DNA of 64,000 nt from Desulforapulum autotrophicum (GCA_020723285.1 DYJE01000021.1:1-64000); one strand, 5' to 3'; shown: positions 17,201 to 26,865, counted from the first letter of the stretch. Numbers and translations are program-made. Notes: generated by a model not told the origin, from the letters alone.

Positions 17201-17999
17201 ATTGACTGCGTTGATGATATTGACTTTCAAGGAAGGGGTAAGAGATAGAGCCCTTGTGGGAATCGGCTTGTTCTCACTGATGCTGATGGGAGCGTCGCTG
17301 GTTGTGATTTCTCTGTTTATGAGGGAACTCAACAAGGTGGCCGTGGATGTCAACCTTTCCGCCATTACCTTTGCCGGATTGATGATGACATTTTTTGTAT
17401 CCATCAATCTTATGGCCAAAGATATGGACAAGCACACGATTTATTGTGTACTTTCCAAACCTATATCACGCAGTGAATATATCTGGGGGAAATTTCTGGG
17501 TATCATGCTGTTGATTCTTGCAGCATTCGTTATTTTGACAGGGTGCAGCACCCTGATACTTTTGATTACCAAGACATTTTACAGCCAATGGTTCGTTGCA
17601 TTTGAGTGGCTCCCTTTCTATAAGGCCGTTTATACTGAACTTTTGATGTTTGCAGTGCTCAACGCCATGGTGATTTTTTTCAGCACGATAACGACCAGTT
17701 CTTTTATAACCCTTCTATTCAGTCTGTCAATTTATATCGCAGGTCAGACCATTGAAGAAGTGGTTCTTTATCTTAAAACACAGCCGAATATTGCTCTATC
17801 GGGTTTCGTAGAAACGATGATCGATATCTGCCAATACATTCTTCCAAATCTTGCGGTGTTTGATATGAAAATCAATGCGGCTCACGCATTGCCGATTTCT
17901 TGGACTTACTTAGCCTGTGTGACGGCCTATGGCCTTATCTACAGTTCAATTTTACTGGTTTCGGCTTCACTTATTTTCAGAAAAAGGGAATTGATGTGA
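17190..17999 (+). CDS. ABC-2 type permease, PilI-like
   Basis: A 269-residue integral membrane protein with about six hydrophobic segments and an ABC-2 arrangement (MILTFKEGVRDRALVGIG at the start, then a long loop and paired helices). It is the partner of the ATPase encoded immediately upstream. Position after pilA and before a TPR membrane protein suggests a Myxococcus PilI-like function in pilus biogenesis. The substrate is not evident from sequence. Confidence 0.82.
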   Translation: MLNRLTALMILTFKEGVRDRALVGIGLFSLMLMGASLVVISLFMRELNKVAVDVNLSAITFAGLMMTFFVSINLMAKDMDKHTIYCVLSKPISRSEYIWGKFLGIMLLILAAFVILTGCSTLILLITKTFYSQWFVAFEWLPFYKAVYTELLMFAVLNAMVIFFSTITTSSFITLLFSLSIYIAGQTIEEVVLYLKTQPNIALSGFVETMIDICQYILPNLAVFDMKINAAHALPISWTYLACVTAYGLIYSSILLVSASLIFRKRELM

Positions 18000-18877
18000 T
18001 AGGGTTTATTAAAAAAAACAACCATCTGGTTTGTTTGTTTTTTTTACTGATTTTGTTTGGTTTTCTATGGCCTTTACTCAGTCAGTTTAGAAAGAAATTC
18101 AGTGATATCAGCTATATTCCCTATACAACGCCCTCTGCGATATCCAAAGTAATCAGCCTTGAATTCAAAGGTATAGTTTCCGATTTTTTTTTCCTGAAAA
18201 TGATTACATCCATTGGAGATAAAGTCGGTAAACATGAAAATCTGAGCAAACGTCATGCCGACTACATTTACCAGTCTTCAGACATCATAACAGATCTTGA
18301 CCCTTATTTTTGGGATGCCTATGTTCTTGGAGATATGACCCTTTCATGGGGGTTTAGTGACATTGAGAGAGCCAATGCTCTTCTTATTAAGGCCGGAAAA
18401 AACAGGCCCGATGATTTCAGAATTCCATACTATATTGGATTCAACTATTTTTATTTTTTGAAAGACAATGTGAGTGGTGCCAAATATCTGATGAAAGCTT
18501 CAAGGCTTCCAGGCTGCCCCTCGTTTATCCCCTCGCTTGCCGCCAGACTTTTTGCCAAGGCCCATGAAATCCGCGCTGCTATCGTCTTTTTGGATGAAAT
18601 GCTGAAAAAAACCCAGAACCAGCAAATCGCCAAGCAGTTGAGCACACGTCTTAAGGCCCTTGTCATTGTGGATTTTCTTGAAAGTAAAATCGTAGAATAT
18701 AACACGCGATTTGGTAAGCAGCCCCGCAATTTACTTGAACTTGTCGAGAGGAAGATCATTAAGGGGATCCCGGAGGATCCTTATGGGGGGCAATTCTATA
18801 TTGCATCGGATGGGAAAAGGGTATTCACGACCAGCAGGTTGAGGCACGTGGGCGACAATCAAAATACGGGGATGTGA
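17996..18877 (+). CDS. Membrane-anchored TPR-like protein, possibly PilG-like
   Basis: About 293 residues starting from a GTG at 17996 that overlaps the permease stop in a GTGA junction, with AAGGGA upstream. One membrane segment (about residues 10-30, LVCLFFLLILFGFLWPLL) precedes a helical region that looks like degenerate tetratricopeptide repeats, then a C-terminal segment containing EDPYGGQFYI. That last piece resembles the C-terminal GG-DPWG-type motif of pseudopilin-like or TPR pilus proteins. In Myxococcus the third ABC-associated pilus protein, PilG, also has one N-terminal membrane segment. Homology is not established by sequence alone. Confidence 0.65.
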   Translation: MIGFIKKNNHLVCLFFLLILFGFLWPLLSQFRKKFSDISYIPYTTPSAISKVISLEFKGIVSDFFFLKMITSIGDKVGKHENLSKRHADYIYQSSDIITDLDPYFWDAYVLGDMTLSWGFSDIERANALLIKAGKNRPDDFRIPYYIGFNYFYFLKDNVSGAKYLMKASRLPGCPSFIPSLAARLFAKAHEIRAAIVFLDEMLKKTQNQQIAKQLSTRLKALVIVDFLESKIVEYNTRFGKQPRNLLELVERKIIKGIPEDPYGGQFYIASDGKRVFTTSRLRHVGDNQNTGM

Positions 18878-20754
18878 TCGATTTTATGACTTTTTCCATT
18901 CGGAATCGTTATTTTTTTCTGACCATCCTGACGGTTATGGCCGTTTACCTCCCCTCATCATTCATCGGTGTGATGGGTATGGATGATTTTGAGCTGCTGG
19001 ATCGCCTTGAAAGCATGAGTGCCAACACCAATTATTGGGGGCTTTTCTTCAGGAGCAAATCGACGGTCTATTACCGACCCCTTCTTGCTGTGATCAATCT
19101 GATGGATTATAGAATCTGGGAAAGCAGTCTGGTCGGCTATCATCTGACGAATTTTTTTTTTCATATTATCAACGCGATTTTGGTTTTCAACATATCCTCC
19201 CGGTTGTTTGATCATGATTCATCACCCCATATTCCAGCTTCCATTGCGACGCTTGTTTTTGCCTTAAACCCCTTGACATGTGAGTCTGTAGCATGGATTT
19301 CAGGACGTTCAGATATTTTTGGGGCGTTTTTTTCCCTTCTTGCAGTCAGAAGTTTTTTACTAAACAAGGGTTGGCGGTATATTCTTACCCCATTATTTAT
19401 TTTATTGGGAATTAGCTGTAAAGAAAATGCCTTTGGTATTATTCCTGTTCTTTTATGTCTTCAATTCGTTCTTTATTTCAATGGATTAAAGCCTGATGAA
19501 CACAGGGCGGTCAATCGTCATGAGGTTATTATCGGTTTTAAGCGTTTGCTACCCTGGTTCATTGTTTTATCGATTCCTATTTTGCTTTATATTCTTGTCC
19601 GAACCTCCGGCGGCAGCAGTTTTGAGGTCGATACCCATCGAATTACCCGAGCGGCTGGACGTGCAACAAACTATTTTGGATTTAATATTTCTGGTTATAC
19701 ACGGGTTTTTCCTGCCATTGCATTTTATCTGAAGAAAATCATATTCCCATATCCGTTGAATTTTTCTATTTCATCTATACATTACAATGTATATACGGTG
19801 CTGTTCATCGGTCTGATGTGCGTGAATGTGTTTCTTTGTTTTAGGAAATATTATGTCTTATCCATGGTTATTGTTTCTTTGACCATTTCATTTCTCCCTG
19901 CATTGCCCATCGCCATTGGCGGAGTCGCTTGGACCCCCTTTGCTGAACGATACCTGTACCTTTCACTGTGTGTATGGGGAGTGATCGTCGCTTATCTGTT
20001 CAATAGTTTTCATCAATTGTCTGGTGAAAATGGGCAACTGAAACGGATTGTCGTAAAAGTTCTTCTGGGTATACTTATAATAAGCAGCGCAATAGGGACC
20101 CTTTCACGGCAGATGGATTGGCAGAACAATAAGACAATTATGGCTGACACAGTTAAAAAGACGTCGCCTGACAATTACAGAGCTATGCTGAATTACGCCC
20201 TTTCCTATGATGGAAAGGACCGGATTGTGTACTTGCGAAAAGCTGAAAAGTCAGCGACGGACAGCAGGGATAAACAATGGAAAGCTAAACTCTATATGGC
20301 CATTGCAGGTTATTATGCCCGGTATGACCATAAACCAATCCAGCTATCGGGATTTGGTATCGAGTCTAATGCAGCGGAAAACGACATTCCGTTGACGACG
20401 CTATCAGAAAAGGAAATTGTTTCAGAAGTGATCACCTATATTGAGAAAGGATTGGAACAATCTCAGCGTTTTGCCATTTTGGATCTGGCTGTCACGGCTA
20501 TCACGAATCTGGAGCCCAGAGATAAAACATTACAGAAGGTCGTGATAGAAAGGACGATTATTTATTATTCAAAAATGCATAAACTTAAACCCAAAGGGTT
20601 TTATCTGTATCGAATAGGTGGACTGGAAGAGCGTTTGAATCATCATGCGGCCGCTGTAGAGGCATACAGATCAGTGATAGGCAGCTTTCCTGATTCACAG
20701 TACGCCGTGTTTGCAGGGAAACGGCTTAACAAATTGAATGAAGACATCAAATAG
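18874..20754 (+). CDS. GT-C family membrane glycosyltransferase with C-terminal TPR region
   Basis: A 626-residue polytopic protein. The first periplasmic loop carries MGMDDFELLDRL followed by YYRPLL, the acidic and aromatic pattern of GT-C enzymes of the TMTC/PMT type. About ten membrane helices follow, then a soluble C-terminal part (about 430-626) with TPR-like helices. GT-C enzymes use polyprenyl-phosphate sugars as donors outside the inner membrane. Its place right after the pilin/ABC genes and before a polyprenyl-phosphate phosphoribosyltransferase-like gene suggests pilin or surface glycosylation. The start is GTG at 18874, overlapping the previous stop. Confidence 0.72.
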   Translation: MIDFMTFSIRNRYFFLTILTVMAVYLPSSFIGVMGMDDFELLDRLESMSANTNYWGLFFRSKSTVYYRPLLAVINLMDYRIWESSLVGYHLTNFFFHIINAILVFNISSRLFDHDSSPHIPASIATLVFALNPLTCESVAWISGRSDIFGAFFSLLAVRSFLLNKGWRYILTPLFILLGISCKENAFGIIPVLLCLQFVLYFNGLKPDEHRAVNRHEVIIGFKRLLPWFIVLSIPILLYILVRTSGGSSFEVDTHRITRAAGRATNYFGFNISGYTRVFPAIAFYLKKIIFPYPLNFSISSIHYNVYTVLFIGLMCVNVFLCFRKYYVLSMVIVSLTISFLPALPIAIGGVAWTPFAERYLYLSLCVWGVIVAYLFNSFHQLSGENGQLKRIVVKVLLGILIISSAIGTLSRQMDWQNNKTIMADTVKKTSPDNYRAMLNYALSYDGKDRIVYLRKAEKSATDSRDKQWKAKLYMAIAGYYARYDHKPIQLSGFGIESNAAENDIPLTTLSEKEIVSEVITYIEKGLEQSQRFAILDLAVTAITNLEPRDKTLQKVVIERTIIYYSKMHKLKPKGFYLYRIGGLEERLNHHAAAVEAYRSVIGSFPDSQYAVFAGKRLNKLNEDIK

Positions 20755-20771
20755 AATACGGAGTCGTTGAA

Positions 20772-21638
20772 TTGAACTGCTCTGGTTATATACAGCTCAT
20801 CAGGCCGTATCAGTGGATTAAAAATCTTCTGCTGTTTTCACCCCTATTTTTTTCAGGCCGAATGGATGTTCAGTTGTTCGTACCTGTCTTGTTGGGTACA
20901 GTGTGCTTCTGTCTGATGTCCAGTCTGGGTTATGTTCTGAATGATTGGGTGGACCGTCATCGGGATCGCTTTCATCATGAAAAAAAAAATCGGCCATTCA
21001 GTTCAGGAAAAATCAATGGATTTGAGGGTGGAATACTGGCTGTTCTGCTGACTGTTTCGGTTGTGATGATTTGTTTTTTTTCAAAGTTTGAACATGGGTT
21101 TCTTTTTTTTCTTCTTCTTTATTTCCTTCTTTCTGTAACATACAGCTTATACACCAAGCATATTGTTATTCTGGAGCTCTTTTCCGTCTCTTTGTGTTTT
21201 GTGTTGCGCGTTCTCGCCGGTGGAGCCGTCAGCGGGATCGTTATTTCAAGCTGGCTTTTTTTAACGGTTTTTTTTATATCCATGCTGATATCTGTTGCCA
21301 AGCGTCTGTCTGAGTATGGCATACTTGGCGAAGAACAGGCGGTCTTGCACCGTCAAAGCCAGGCAGGTTATACCCGATCCTATCTTCAGAATGTCTTGTG
21401 GGTTTGTGGAGGAATAACCCTGGTGGTTTATTCACTGTATGCGGTGAGCCATGGCAGATTAATTGTTTATTCTGTTCTACCCGCTTCTTATGGCATTTTT
21501 CGGTTTATCTATTTGACGGAGCAGGGGAGAGGCAGTGATCCTATTAAAGCGCTTTTTTCTGATCGACAGTTATTGTTGACTTCGGTACTGTTTTTTATAT
21601 TTTTAACTATGGTGATTTATTTAAAATTTAGATTATAA
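20772..21638 (+). CDS. UbiA-family prenyltransferase, DPPR-synthase-like
   Basis: A 288-residue polytopic UbiA-superfamily enzyme. It begins LIRPYQWIKNLLLFSPLFFSG, a pattern typical of decaprenyl-phosphate phosphoribosyltransferases (Mycobacterium Rv3806c family). The metal/diphosphate motif is NDWVDRHRD (Asn57, Asp61, Asp65), followed by KNRPFSSG. These enzymes join PRPP to a polyprenyl phosphate, giving a lipid-linked ribose that can become D-arabinofuranose. The start is TTG at 20772. The neighbouring GT-C enzyme is the expected type of consumer. Confidence 0.8.
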   Translation: MNCSGYIQLIRPYQWIKNLLLFSPLFFSGRMDVQLFVPVLLGTVCFCLMSSLGYVLNDWVDRHRDRFHHEKKNRPFSSGKINGFEGGILAVLLTVSVVMICFFSKFEHGFLFFLLLYFLLSVTYSLYTKHIVILELFSVSLCFVLRVLAGGAVSGIVISSWLFLTVFFISMLISVAKRLSEYGILGEEQAVLHRQSQAGYTRSYLQNVLWVCGGITLVVYSLYAVSHGRLIVYSVLPASYGIFRFIYLTEQGRGSDPIKALFSDRQLLLTSVLFFIFLTMVIYLKFRL

Positions 21639-21639
21639 C

Positions 21640-22731
21640 TTGAAGCGAAAACTATCCCAGCCGATGAAGAATCGTATTTGGATCATAAAAAAAATTGATG
21701 GATTGATCGGCCCTCTGTTATTTAGGTTCATCCCCCCCAGAAAAAAAAAACAATTACAGAAACCCATACGTCGGCTTCTTGTGATTCGGCCTGGTGGAAT
21801 GGGTGATGCAGCGCTTCTTTTGCCTGTGTTTAAAGAAATAAAAAGAATAATTAATGATTTAGCTATAGATGTTTTGTGTGAACAAAGAAATAGGGGTGTT
21901 TTCACAGCTGTACCGTATGTTGATTGCATATACTGTTATGACAACCCTCGTCATGTGTACCGTCTTTTTATGAATAAATACGACGTTATCGTGGATACGG
22001 AGCAGTTTTATCGTCTGTCCGCATTTTTAGCTTTTTTTTTACGTGGATCAGTAAAAATCGGATTTAAGACAAATGAACGTTCAAAGGCTTTCCATCAAGC
22101 CGTCGAATATGACCAGGCAGCTTATGAGGTGGATTGTTTCAGAGATCTTTTTAAAACAATATTTCCTCTAAGTAATATTCGGCGCATGGATGATTATCCT
22201 TATTTTAAACGCGCATTGACCCGTTGCTCTTGGGACCTTGGAGCAATCTGTGTTTTTCCAGGCGCAACCAAAAAAGAATGCTTCTGGCCATATGAAAGAT
22301 GGAGTCGTTTAATCGACAATATTGGTAAAAAAGGTTACCCTGTTGTGTTGTTGGGGGGGAAGCTCGAAAAAAACATAGCGGAAAAAATTGTCAGCAATTG
22401 TGAAAACCGACACGTGACAAATTATGTTGGGAAATTATCACTGCTTGAAACAACGCAACTGTTTAACAGCGCAAAATTGCTGATCAGCACTGATTCAGGG
22501 ATTCTTCACCTGGGGGTCTTGTGCGGTATACCTACAGTTTCCCTGTTTGGCTCCGGGAATACCCACAAGTGGGGGCCTAAAGGTCACCAACATTCAATCG
22601 TGACAAAAAATGTATCATGCAGCCCATGCGCTCTTTTTGGTAGTGTTCCTCCCTGCAAGAATGATGTTGAATGCATGACATCGATCTCAGTCAACGAAGT
22701 TTTTGGCACTGTGCTAAAGCAACTCGAATAG
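21640..22731 (+). CDS. Glycosyltransferase family 9 (heptosyltransferase-like)
   Basis: A 363-residue GT-B enzyme. The N-terminal motif is LLVIRPGGMGDAALLLPV, and the C-terminal nucleotide-sugar site is FPGATKKECFWPYERW...STDSGILHLGVLCGIPTVSLFG. GT9 enzymes transfer heptose or related sugars in LPS-core or O-chain synthesis. The start is TTG at 21640, one base after the upstream stop; a Met at 21664 is an alternative. It is the last gene of the plus-strand block and converges with the CDP-alcohol phosphotransferase gene. Confidence 0.85.
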   Translation: MKRKLSQPMKNRIWIIKKIDGLIGPLLFRFIPPRKKKQLQKPIRRLLVIRPGGMGDAALLLPVFKEIKRIINDLAIDVLCEQRNRGVFTAVPYVDCIYCYDNPRHVYRLFMNKYDVIVDTEQFYRLSAFLAFFLRGSVKIGFKTNERSKAFHQAVEYDQAAYEVDCFRDLFKTIFPLSNIRRMDDYPYFKRALTRCSWDLGAICVFPGATKKECFWPYERWSRLIDNIGKKGYPVVLLGGKLEKNIAEKIVSNCENRHVTNYVGKLSLLETTQLFNSAKLLISTDSGILHLGVLCGIPTVSLFGSGNTHKWGPKGHQHSIVTKNVSCSPCALFGSVPPCKNDVECMTSISVNEVFGTVLKQLE

Positions 22732-22739
22732 ATTTGATA

Positions 22740-23456
22740 TCAAGGAAACGACTTTATACCACTGTGAATGGAAGCAAATGTGGACAGAACGGTATAAAGT
22801 GTTGTTGTGATCACGATCCAGAAACCTATATATAGGCCTGCTCCAGGAAAACCTAATAGTGGGGCAAGGATGAAAATAAAAGCCGCATAATCGGGAAACG
22901 AAAAAAAAGATTTCATATTTCGCGAAAACCACCAATTGCGATACCGATTGAACCGGACGAACAGTACAGGAGAGGTCTGAGCTGTTACTGTGGTTTTGTC
23001 AATGGCGAAACCGGATAGGTAACTGATGTAACATTCAGCAATATGGATGAAAATCATGGCGATGATCATGTTCGAGAATAACATATGCTGACTTTGGGCG
23101 AGGCATGCGAGGATAAAAATATCGCCGATGAGGTCCGAAAGATGATCAAGATACCGCCCCATTTCAGAAGACTGTTGCGTTAGGCGAGCTAAAGGACCAT
23201 CCACACAATCAAGGGTATACGCCACGTAGAATGATGCGGCTCCCACGAAAAAAGCTCCCTTGAGAAAGAAAATCCCAGAGGCAATTCTAAATAAAGCGGC
23301 TGACAGGGTGATAGAGTTTGGCGTTATGCGCGTGAAATTGGCAAAGAATATGGCAAGGCGATTTGCAATGGGAAGGACCGCGATAAGGGCCCACCAGGAT
23401 TTGAGCTGGAGTAGAGACTCTAAATCTATTAATTTGAAATCATGATATTTCTTCAT
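22740..23456 (-). CDS. CDP-alcohol phosphatidyltransferase family protein
   Basis: A 238-residue membrane enzyme with a perfect family signature at residues 83-108 (Asp83, Asp86-Gly87, Ala90-Arg91, Gly100, Asp104, Asp108). Members displace CMP from a CDP-alcohol with another alcohol. The next gene upstream in transcription makes CDP-ribitol or a similar CDP-alcohol, so transfer of ribitol phosphate to a lipid or sugar acceptor is a reasonable inference. A housekeeping phospholipid role is less likely in this cluster. AT-rich like its neighbours. Confidence 0.85.
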   Translation of the reverse strand: MKKYHDFKLIDLESLLQLKSWWALIAVLPIANRLAIFFANFTRITPNSITLSAALFRIASGIFFLKGAFFVGAASFYVAYTLDCVDGPLARLTQQSSEMGRYLDHLSDLIGDIFILACLAQSQHMLFSNMIIAMIFIHIAECYISYLSGFAIDKTTVTAQTSPVLFVRFNRYRNWWFSRNMKSFFSFPDYAAFIFILAPLLGFPGAGLYIGFWIVITTTLYTVLSTFASIHSGIKSFP

Positions 23457-23470
23457 TATATTGCTCGCGT

Positions 23471-24829
23471 TTAGTTGATTTCAAAAATACTTCCGGTGGT
23501 TTCATGGAGCATGGCAAGAACAGTTTTTTCAGCCACAGTGTCTGGATTCAACAATGTTGATGGGTCCTCATTGCCAAAGTTTCTGAAACGAAGAGGAGTG
23601 TTTACACGGCTGGGACTTATGATATTGACTCTGATATTGTTTGGGGCCAGTTCTTCGGCGAGAGATTGACAAAAATTGACGAGAGCCGCTTTAGAACTGC
23701 AATACGCAGCATAACCACTCCGGCCCCGTGTGTATGAACTTGATCCCACGAACATGATATTTCCTGAATGTTGTTTTTTTAAATAGGGTATGATGGATTT
23801 GGCAATGAGAAAATTTCCTTTTACATTGACATCATATATATAATCCCATTCATCAATTGACGTAAACTCGACATTTTTTCTAATCAAGTCTCCGGCGCAG
23901 TTGATTAAATAGTCAATGTGTCCTTCACGAGAGTAAATCGTTTGAAGTACATGCTCAATGGAATCAGAATCAGTAATGTCGATGGCCGGTGCTGTTGATC
24001 TGCCTAAAGCGTACACGGAACGAGCATGAGGCTTTAGGATTTCGGCTAAGGATTTGCCGATGCCGCTTGTGCCACCAATGATCAAGAAAACTTTATCGGA
24101 GAACTGTTTTAACATGTCATCTGTCAGTCTTTCATCGCTTACATGACATTTGAGCTGAAACAATTTGTCGGCAATATGAAGATCAATGGGGTAGGTGACT
24201 TTGATATTCTGCTCATCACCCATAACTGTGTAAACCGAATGCCCCAGTTTCATGACTAATGCACAATCATCTGTCGAGTTTGAGATGTCGTTTTCCGATG
24301 CAAGTTTGTGCGCTTGCTGAATAAGATTATAAGAAAACGCCTGGGGGGTCTGGCCTCGCTTTAAGAACGTTCTGTCAGGTATAGATTCAATATAATTATT
24401 TTTGTCGACAACAACAATGGTGTCAGCAGAGGGGATTACGGTGTCAATCGCTTTGAATTTTTTTACCGCGCTGATAACATTGCTGATAATTATTTCTGAT
24501 AACAGGGGTCTGACTCCATCATGGATTAAAACATATTCTGTTTCGGGAGCACAGCATTCTATGCCAATGCGTGAAGACTCTTGACGTGTTGCACCGCCTA
24601 CAACAACCTTACACACTTTATTTAATTCGTATGTGTTTGCATATCCCCAAACCTGATTAATATATTCAAAACCTGTAACAACGATTATTTTGTCAATTAA
24701 TGAATGGGACTGGAATGTTTTGAGTGTATGAACGAGAACAGGCAAACCGGCCAACTTTATAAACTGTTTCGGTGTATCACCTTGGAATCTTATCCCCGTC
24801 CCCGATGCAAGGATTATCGCAGTATTCAC
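23471..24829 (-). CDS. bcs1: Bifunctional cytidylyltransferase-SDR, Bcs1-type CDP-ribitol synthase
   Basis: A 452-residue fusion. Residues 1 to about 225 form an IspD/TarI-like cytidylyltransferase (AIILASGTGIRF, PKQF, LIHDGVRPL, GQTPQAF). Residues about 228-452 form a short-chain dehydrogenase with nucleotide motif GGTSGIG, NCAG and active site YCSSK. This is the architecture of Haemophilus influenzae Bcs1, which reduces ribulose 5-phosphate and makes CDP-ribitol. GTG start at 24829 with GAGG upstream. The adjacent polymerase and exporter genes support a polyol-phosphate polymer pathway rather than isoprenoid synthesis. Confidence 0.87.
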   Translation of the reverse strand: MNTAIILASGTGIRFQGDTPKQFIKLAGLPVLVHTLKTFQSHSLIDKIIVVTGFEYINQVWGYANTYELNKVCKVVVGGATRQESSRIGIECCAPETEYVLIHDGVRPLLSEIIISNVISAVKKFKAIDTVIPSADTIVVVDKNNYIESIPDRTFLKRGQTPQAFSYNLIQQAHKLASENDISNSTDDCALVMKLGHSVYTVMGDEQNIKVTYPIDLHIADKLFQLKCHVSDERLTDDMLKQFSDKVFLIIGGTSGIGKSLAEILKPHARSVYALGRSTAPAIDITDSDSIEHVLQTIYSREGHIDYLINCAGDLIRKNVEFTSIDEWDYIYDVNVKGNFLIAKSIIPYLKKQHSGNIMFVGSSSYTRGRSGYAAYCSSKAALVNFCQSLAEELAPNNIRVNIISPSRVNTPLRFRNFGNEDPSTLLNPDTVAEKTVLAMLHETTGSIFEIN

Positions 24830-24909
24830 TTTAACCTCACTAAAAAAGTATTATTGATTATGCCGAACTTAAAGCAAATAAATGATTTGATGTACTATAG
24901 TGATTGTAC

Positions 24910-26151
24910 TTATTTTGAAAGTTCTAAAATCTTATTTAAAACTCGTATTGAGTTCATTCCATCAAAATCAGGCTGAAATTTATCTCTGAAACTTTTGATT
25001 TTTTTACCCCATAAATCTGAATCATAATGTGTTATTTGATATTGTAATGCGTCAAGCGTTGTGCAAATAGGGCCTGGAATAAATAACTGTAAATTATAAT
25101 AAAAACCTCTGGAGTCAATATAATTATCAATATCAGGCATATAAAAAATGATTGGTTTTTTTAATAAGGCAAAGTCAAAAATAATTGATGAATAATCGGT
25201 TATCAAGATATCCGTGACGCTTAATACTTTTTCAACATCCGCCTCATAAGATAAATTGAGTATGTCAGAATCAATACTGATTTTATCTAATAAGGATGGG
25301 TGGAGGCGGACACCCAGAAGGAAGTTGTCTGGAAGATTGTGGACTAAATAATTAACTGCATGATTGAATAGACAAGAATCGCTATTTGTATCCCTGAATG
25401 TAGGCGCATATAATATAAATACTTTATTTTGTTTAAACCCTAATTCTTGCCGTATTTGGGTTTTATGAGGTAAATATTGAAATAACAAATCATTTCTTGG
25501 TAAACCTGAGGTTATTATCTTGTTTTTTGGGAATTGAAAGAATGCTTGTGAGTAAATATCGATAATTTCCTCAGAAGAACATAACAACAGATCCCATCTG
25601 GATGAATCTTTTTTCCTTATTTTTTGTAGCCGACCATTTCTTTTCAGGTTCGCACCGAATTTTTTGAATGCACCGGCTGCATGCCAAAGTTGAACAACAA
25701 ATGTCTCTTTTCTTGGTCGAATACCTGGAGAGTTTAGATCTGTTTCTTTGATCCAATATTTTGCGGTAGACAAATGATAAAACGTTTGAATATTATGAAC
25801 GTTGCAGGCTGTTGTGTTTGATAGATTCAAATTATTGATTATCTGCATTTGATCTTGATTTTTAACCAGCCAAATATGTTTATAACCTTTTTGCTTTGTC
25901 CATTCAAGATATAGTGCCTTCACATTTCCTTCATACCTGAATGTTTTTGACCAGTAAATCACTTTACGAGTTCTGGTCGGATACAGTCTAAATAAAACAA
26001 CGATGATATTGGCCAGCATAAAAATAAAGCTGGTTAAAAATGATATTTTAAGTAAGTCAGATTTGTCAGAGCTTATTTTGTTTTTATGAAGTTTAAATTT
26101 TTCTTTAAAAACCTGTTTCCATTCATTCAATAACTTAAATAAATAAATCAT
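24910..26151 (-). CDS. CDP-glycerol/ribitol glycerophosphotransferase (TagB/TagF family)
   Basis: A 413-residue protein with an N-terminal hydrophobic membrane-association segment (about residues 33-55) and a GT-B-like polymerase domain. The active-site region reads VQLWHAAGAFKKFG, followed by GLPRNDLL and TDYSSIIFDFALLKKPIIFYMPD, the family hallmark. Members polymerise glycerol- or ribitol-phosphate for wall teichoic acids or capsules. The Bcs1-type gene downstream points to ribitol phosphate as substrate. The gene is distinctly AT-rich, suggesting transfer. Confidence 0.88.
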   Translation of the reverse strand: MIYLFKLLNEWKQVFKEKFKLHKNKISSDKSDLLKISFLTSFIFMLANIIVVLFRLYPTRTRKVIYWSKTFRYEGNVKALYLEWTKQKGYKHIWLVKNQDQMQIINNLNLSNTTACNVHNIQTFYHLSTAKYWIKETDLNSPGIRPRKETFVVQLWHAAGAFKKFGANLKRNGRLQKIRKKDSSRWDLLLCSSEEIIDIYSQAFFQFPKNKIITSGLPRNDLLFQYLPHKTQIRQELGFKQNKVFILYAPTFRDTNSDSCLFNHAVNYLVHNLPDNFLLGVRLHPSLLDKISIDSDILNLSYEADVEKVLSVTDILITDYSSIIFDFALLKKPIIFYMPDIDNYIDSRGFYYNLQLFIPGPICTTLDALQYQITHYDSDLWGKKIKSFRDKFQPDFDGMNSIRVLNKILELSK

Positions 26152-26865
26152 TTAATTCTGAATAATTCCTTTTTTAAGATATATTATGTTATCAACGAAT
26201 TGAGATAAATTATCCAAATCGTGTGAAACAACGATGAGCGTTTTATTGTTTTTTAAAATGTTTTTAATCGAATTGAATGATTTTTCTTTAAATTCCTCAT
26301 CTCCTACAGCTAGAATTTCATCAAAAAGAAAAATATCGGCTTCACTATGAATGGCCACGGAAAAGCCCAACCTCAACTTCATTCCCGACGAATATTTTTT
26401 TACCGGAGTTGCGATAAAATCTTGAAGACCTGAATATTCGATTATTTGATCCATTTTTTTTTTAATCTCACCAATGGTCATTCCAAGAATGGCACCGTTC
26501 ATATAAATATTTTCAAAACCATTCAAGTCTGGATGGAATCCCGCACCTAATTCTATAAGTGGCGCGATCTGGCCGTTGATTTCAATGGAGCCTGAAGTTG
26601 GTGATATGACATTGGCGATCAATTTTAAAAGCGTACTTTTTCCGGAACCATTGGGACCGTATAAACCTATGCATGCACCATGTTTTATTTCAAATGAAAC
26701 ATCTTTAAGTGCAAAAAACTCATTTTTGTGCAGTAGATCTTGTGATCGCTTTCGTCTAAAAAGGGTTACAATATCATCACGGAGTGTTCCAAATTGATTT
26801 TGACTTTTTGAAAATTTTTTTCGTACATGATCGAATTGAATTGCATAGTCAGATAACATCGGCAA
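26152..26865 (-). CDS. Polysaccharide/teichoic acid exporter ATPase (TagH/KpsT-like)
   Basis: A 237-residue ABC ATPase with Walker A GPNGSGKST, signature YSSGMKLRLGF and Walker B DIFLFDEILAVGD. The signature and short length match KpsT/TagH/Wzt ATPases that lack a C-terminal glycan-binding domain. It overlaps the permease gene by 17 bases. With the permease it should export the finished polyol-phosphate or glycan chain across the inner membrane. Confidence 0.9.
   Translation of the reverse strand: MPMLSDYAIQFDHVRKKFSKSQNQFGTLRDDIVTLFRRKRSQDLLHKNEFFALKDVSFEIKHGACIGLYGPNGSGKSTLLKLIANVISPTSGSIEINGQIAPLIELGAGFHPDLNGFENIYMNGAILGMTIGEIKKKMDQIIEYSGLQDFIATPVKKYSSGMKLRLGFSVAIHSEADIFLFDEILAVGDEEFKEKSFNSIKNILKNNKTLIVVSHDLDNLSQFVDNIIYLKKGIIQN

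Noticed and set aside
23471-24829. Housekeeping IspD
   Set aside because: The SDR fusion and the polymer-gene neighbours match Bcs1; IspD activity cannot be excluded without a test.
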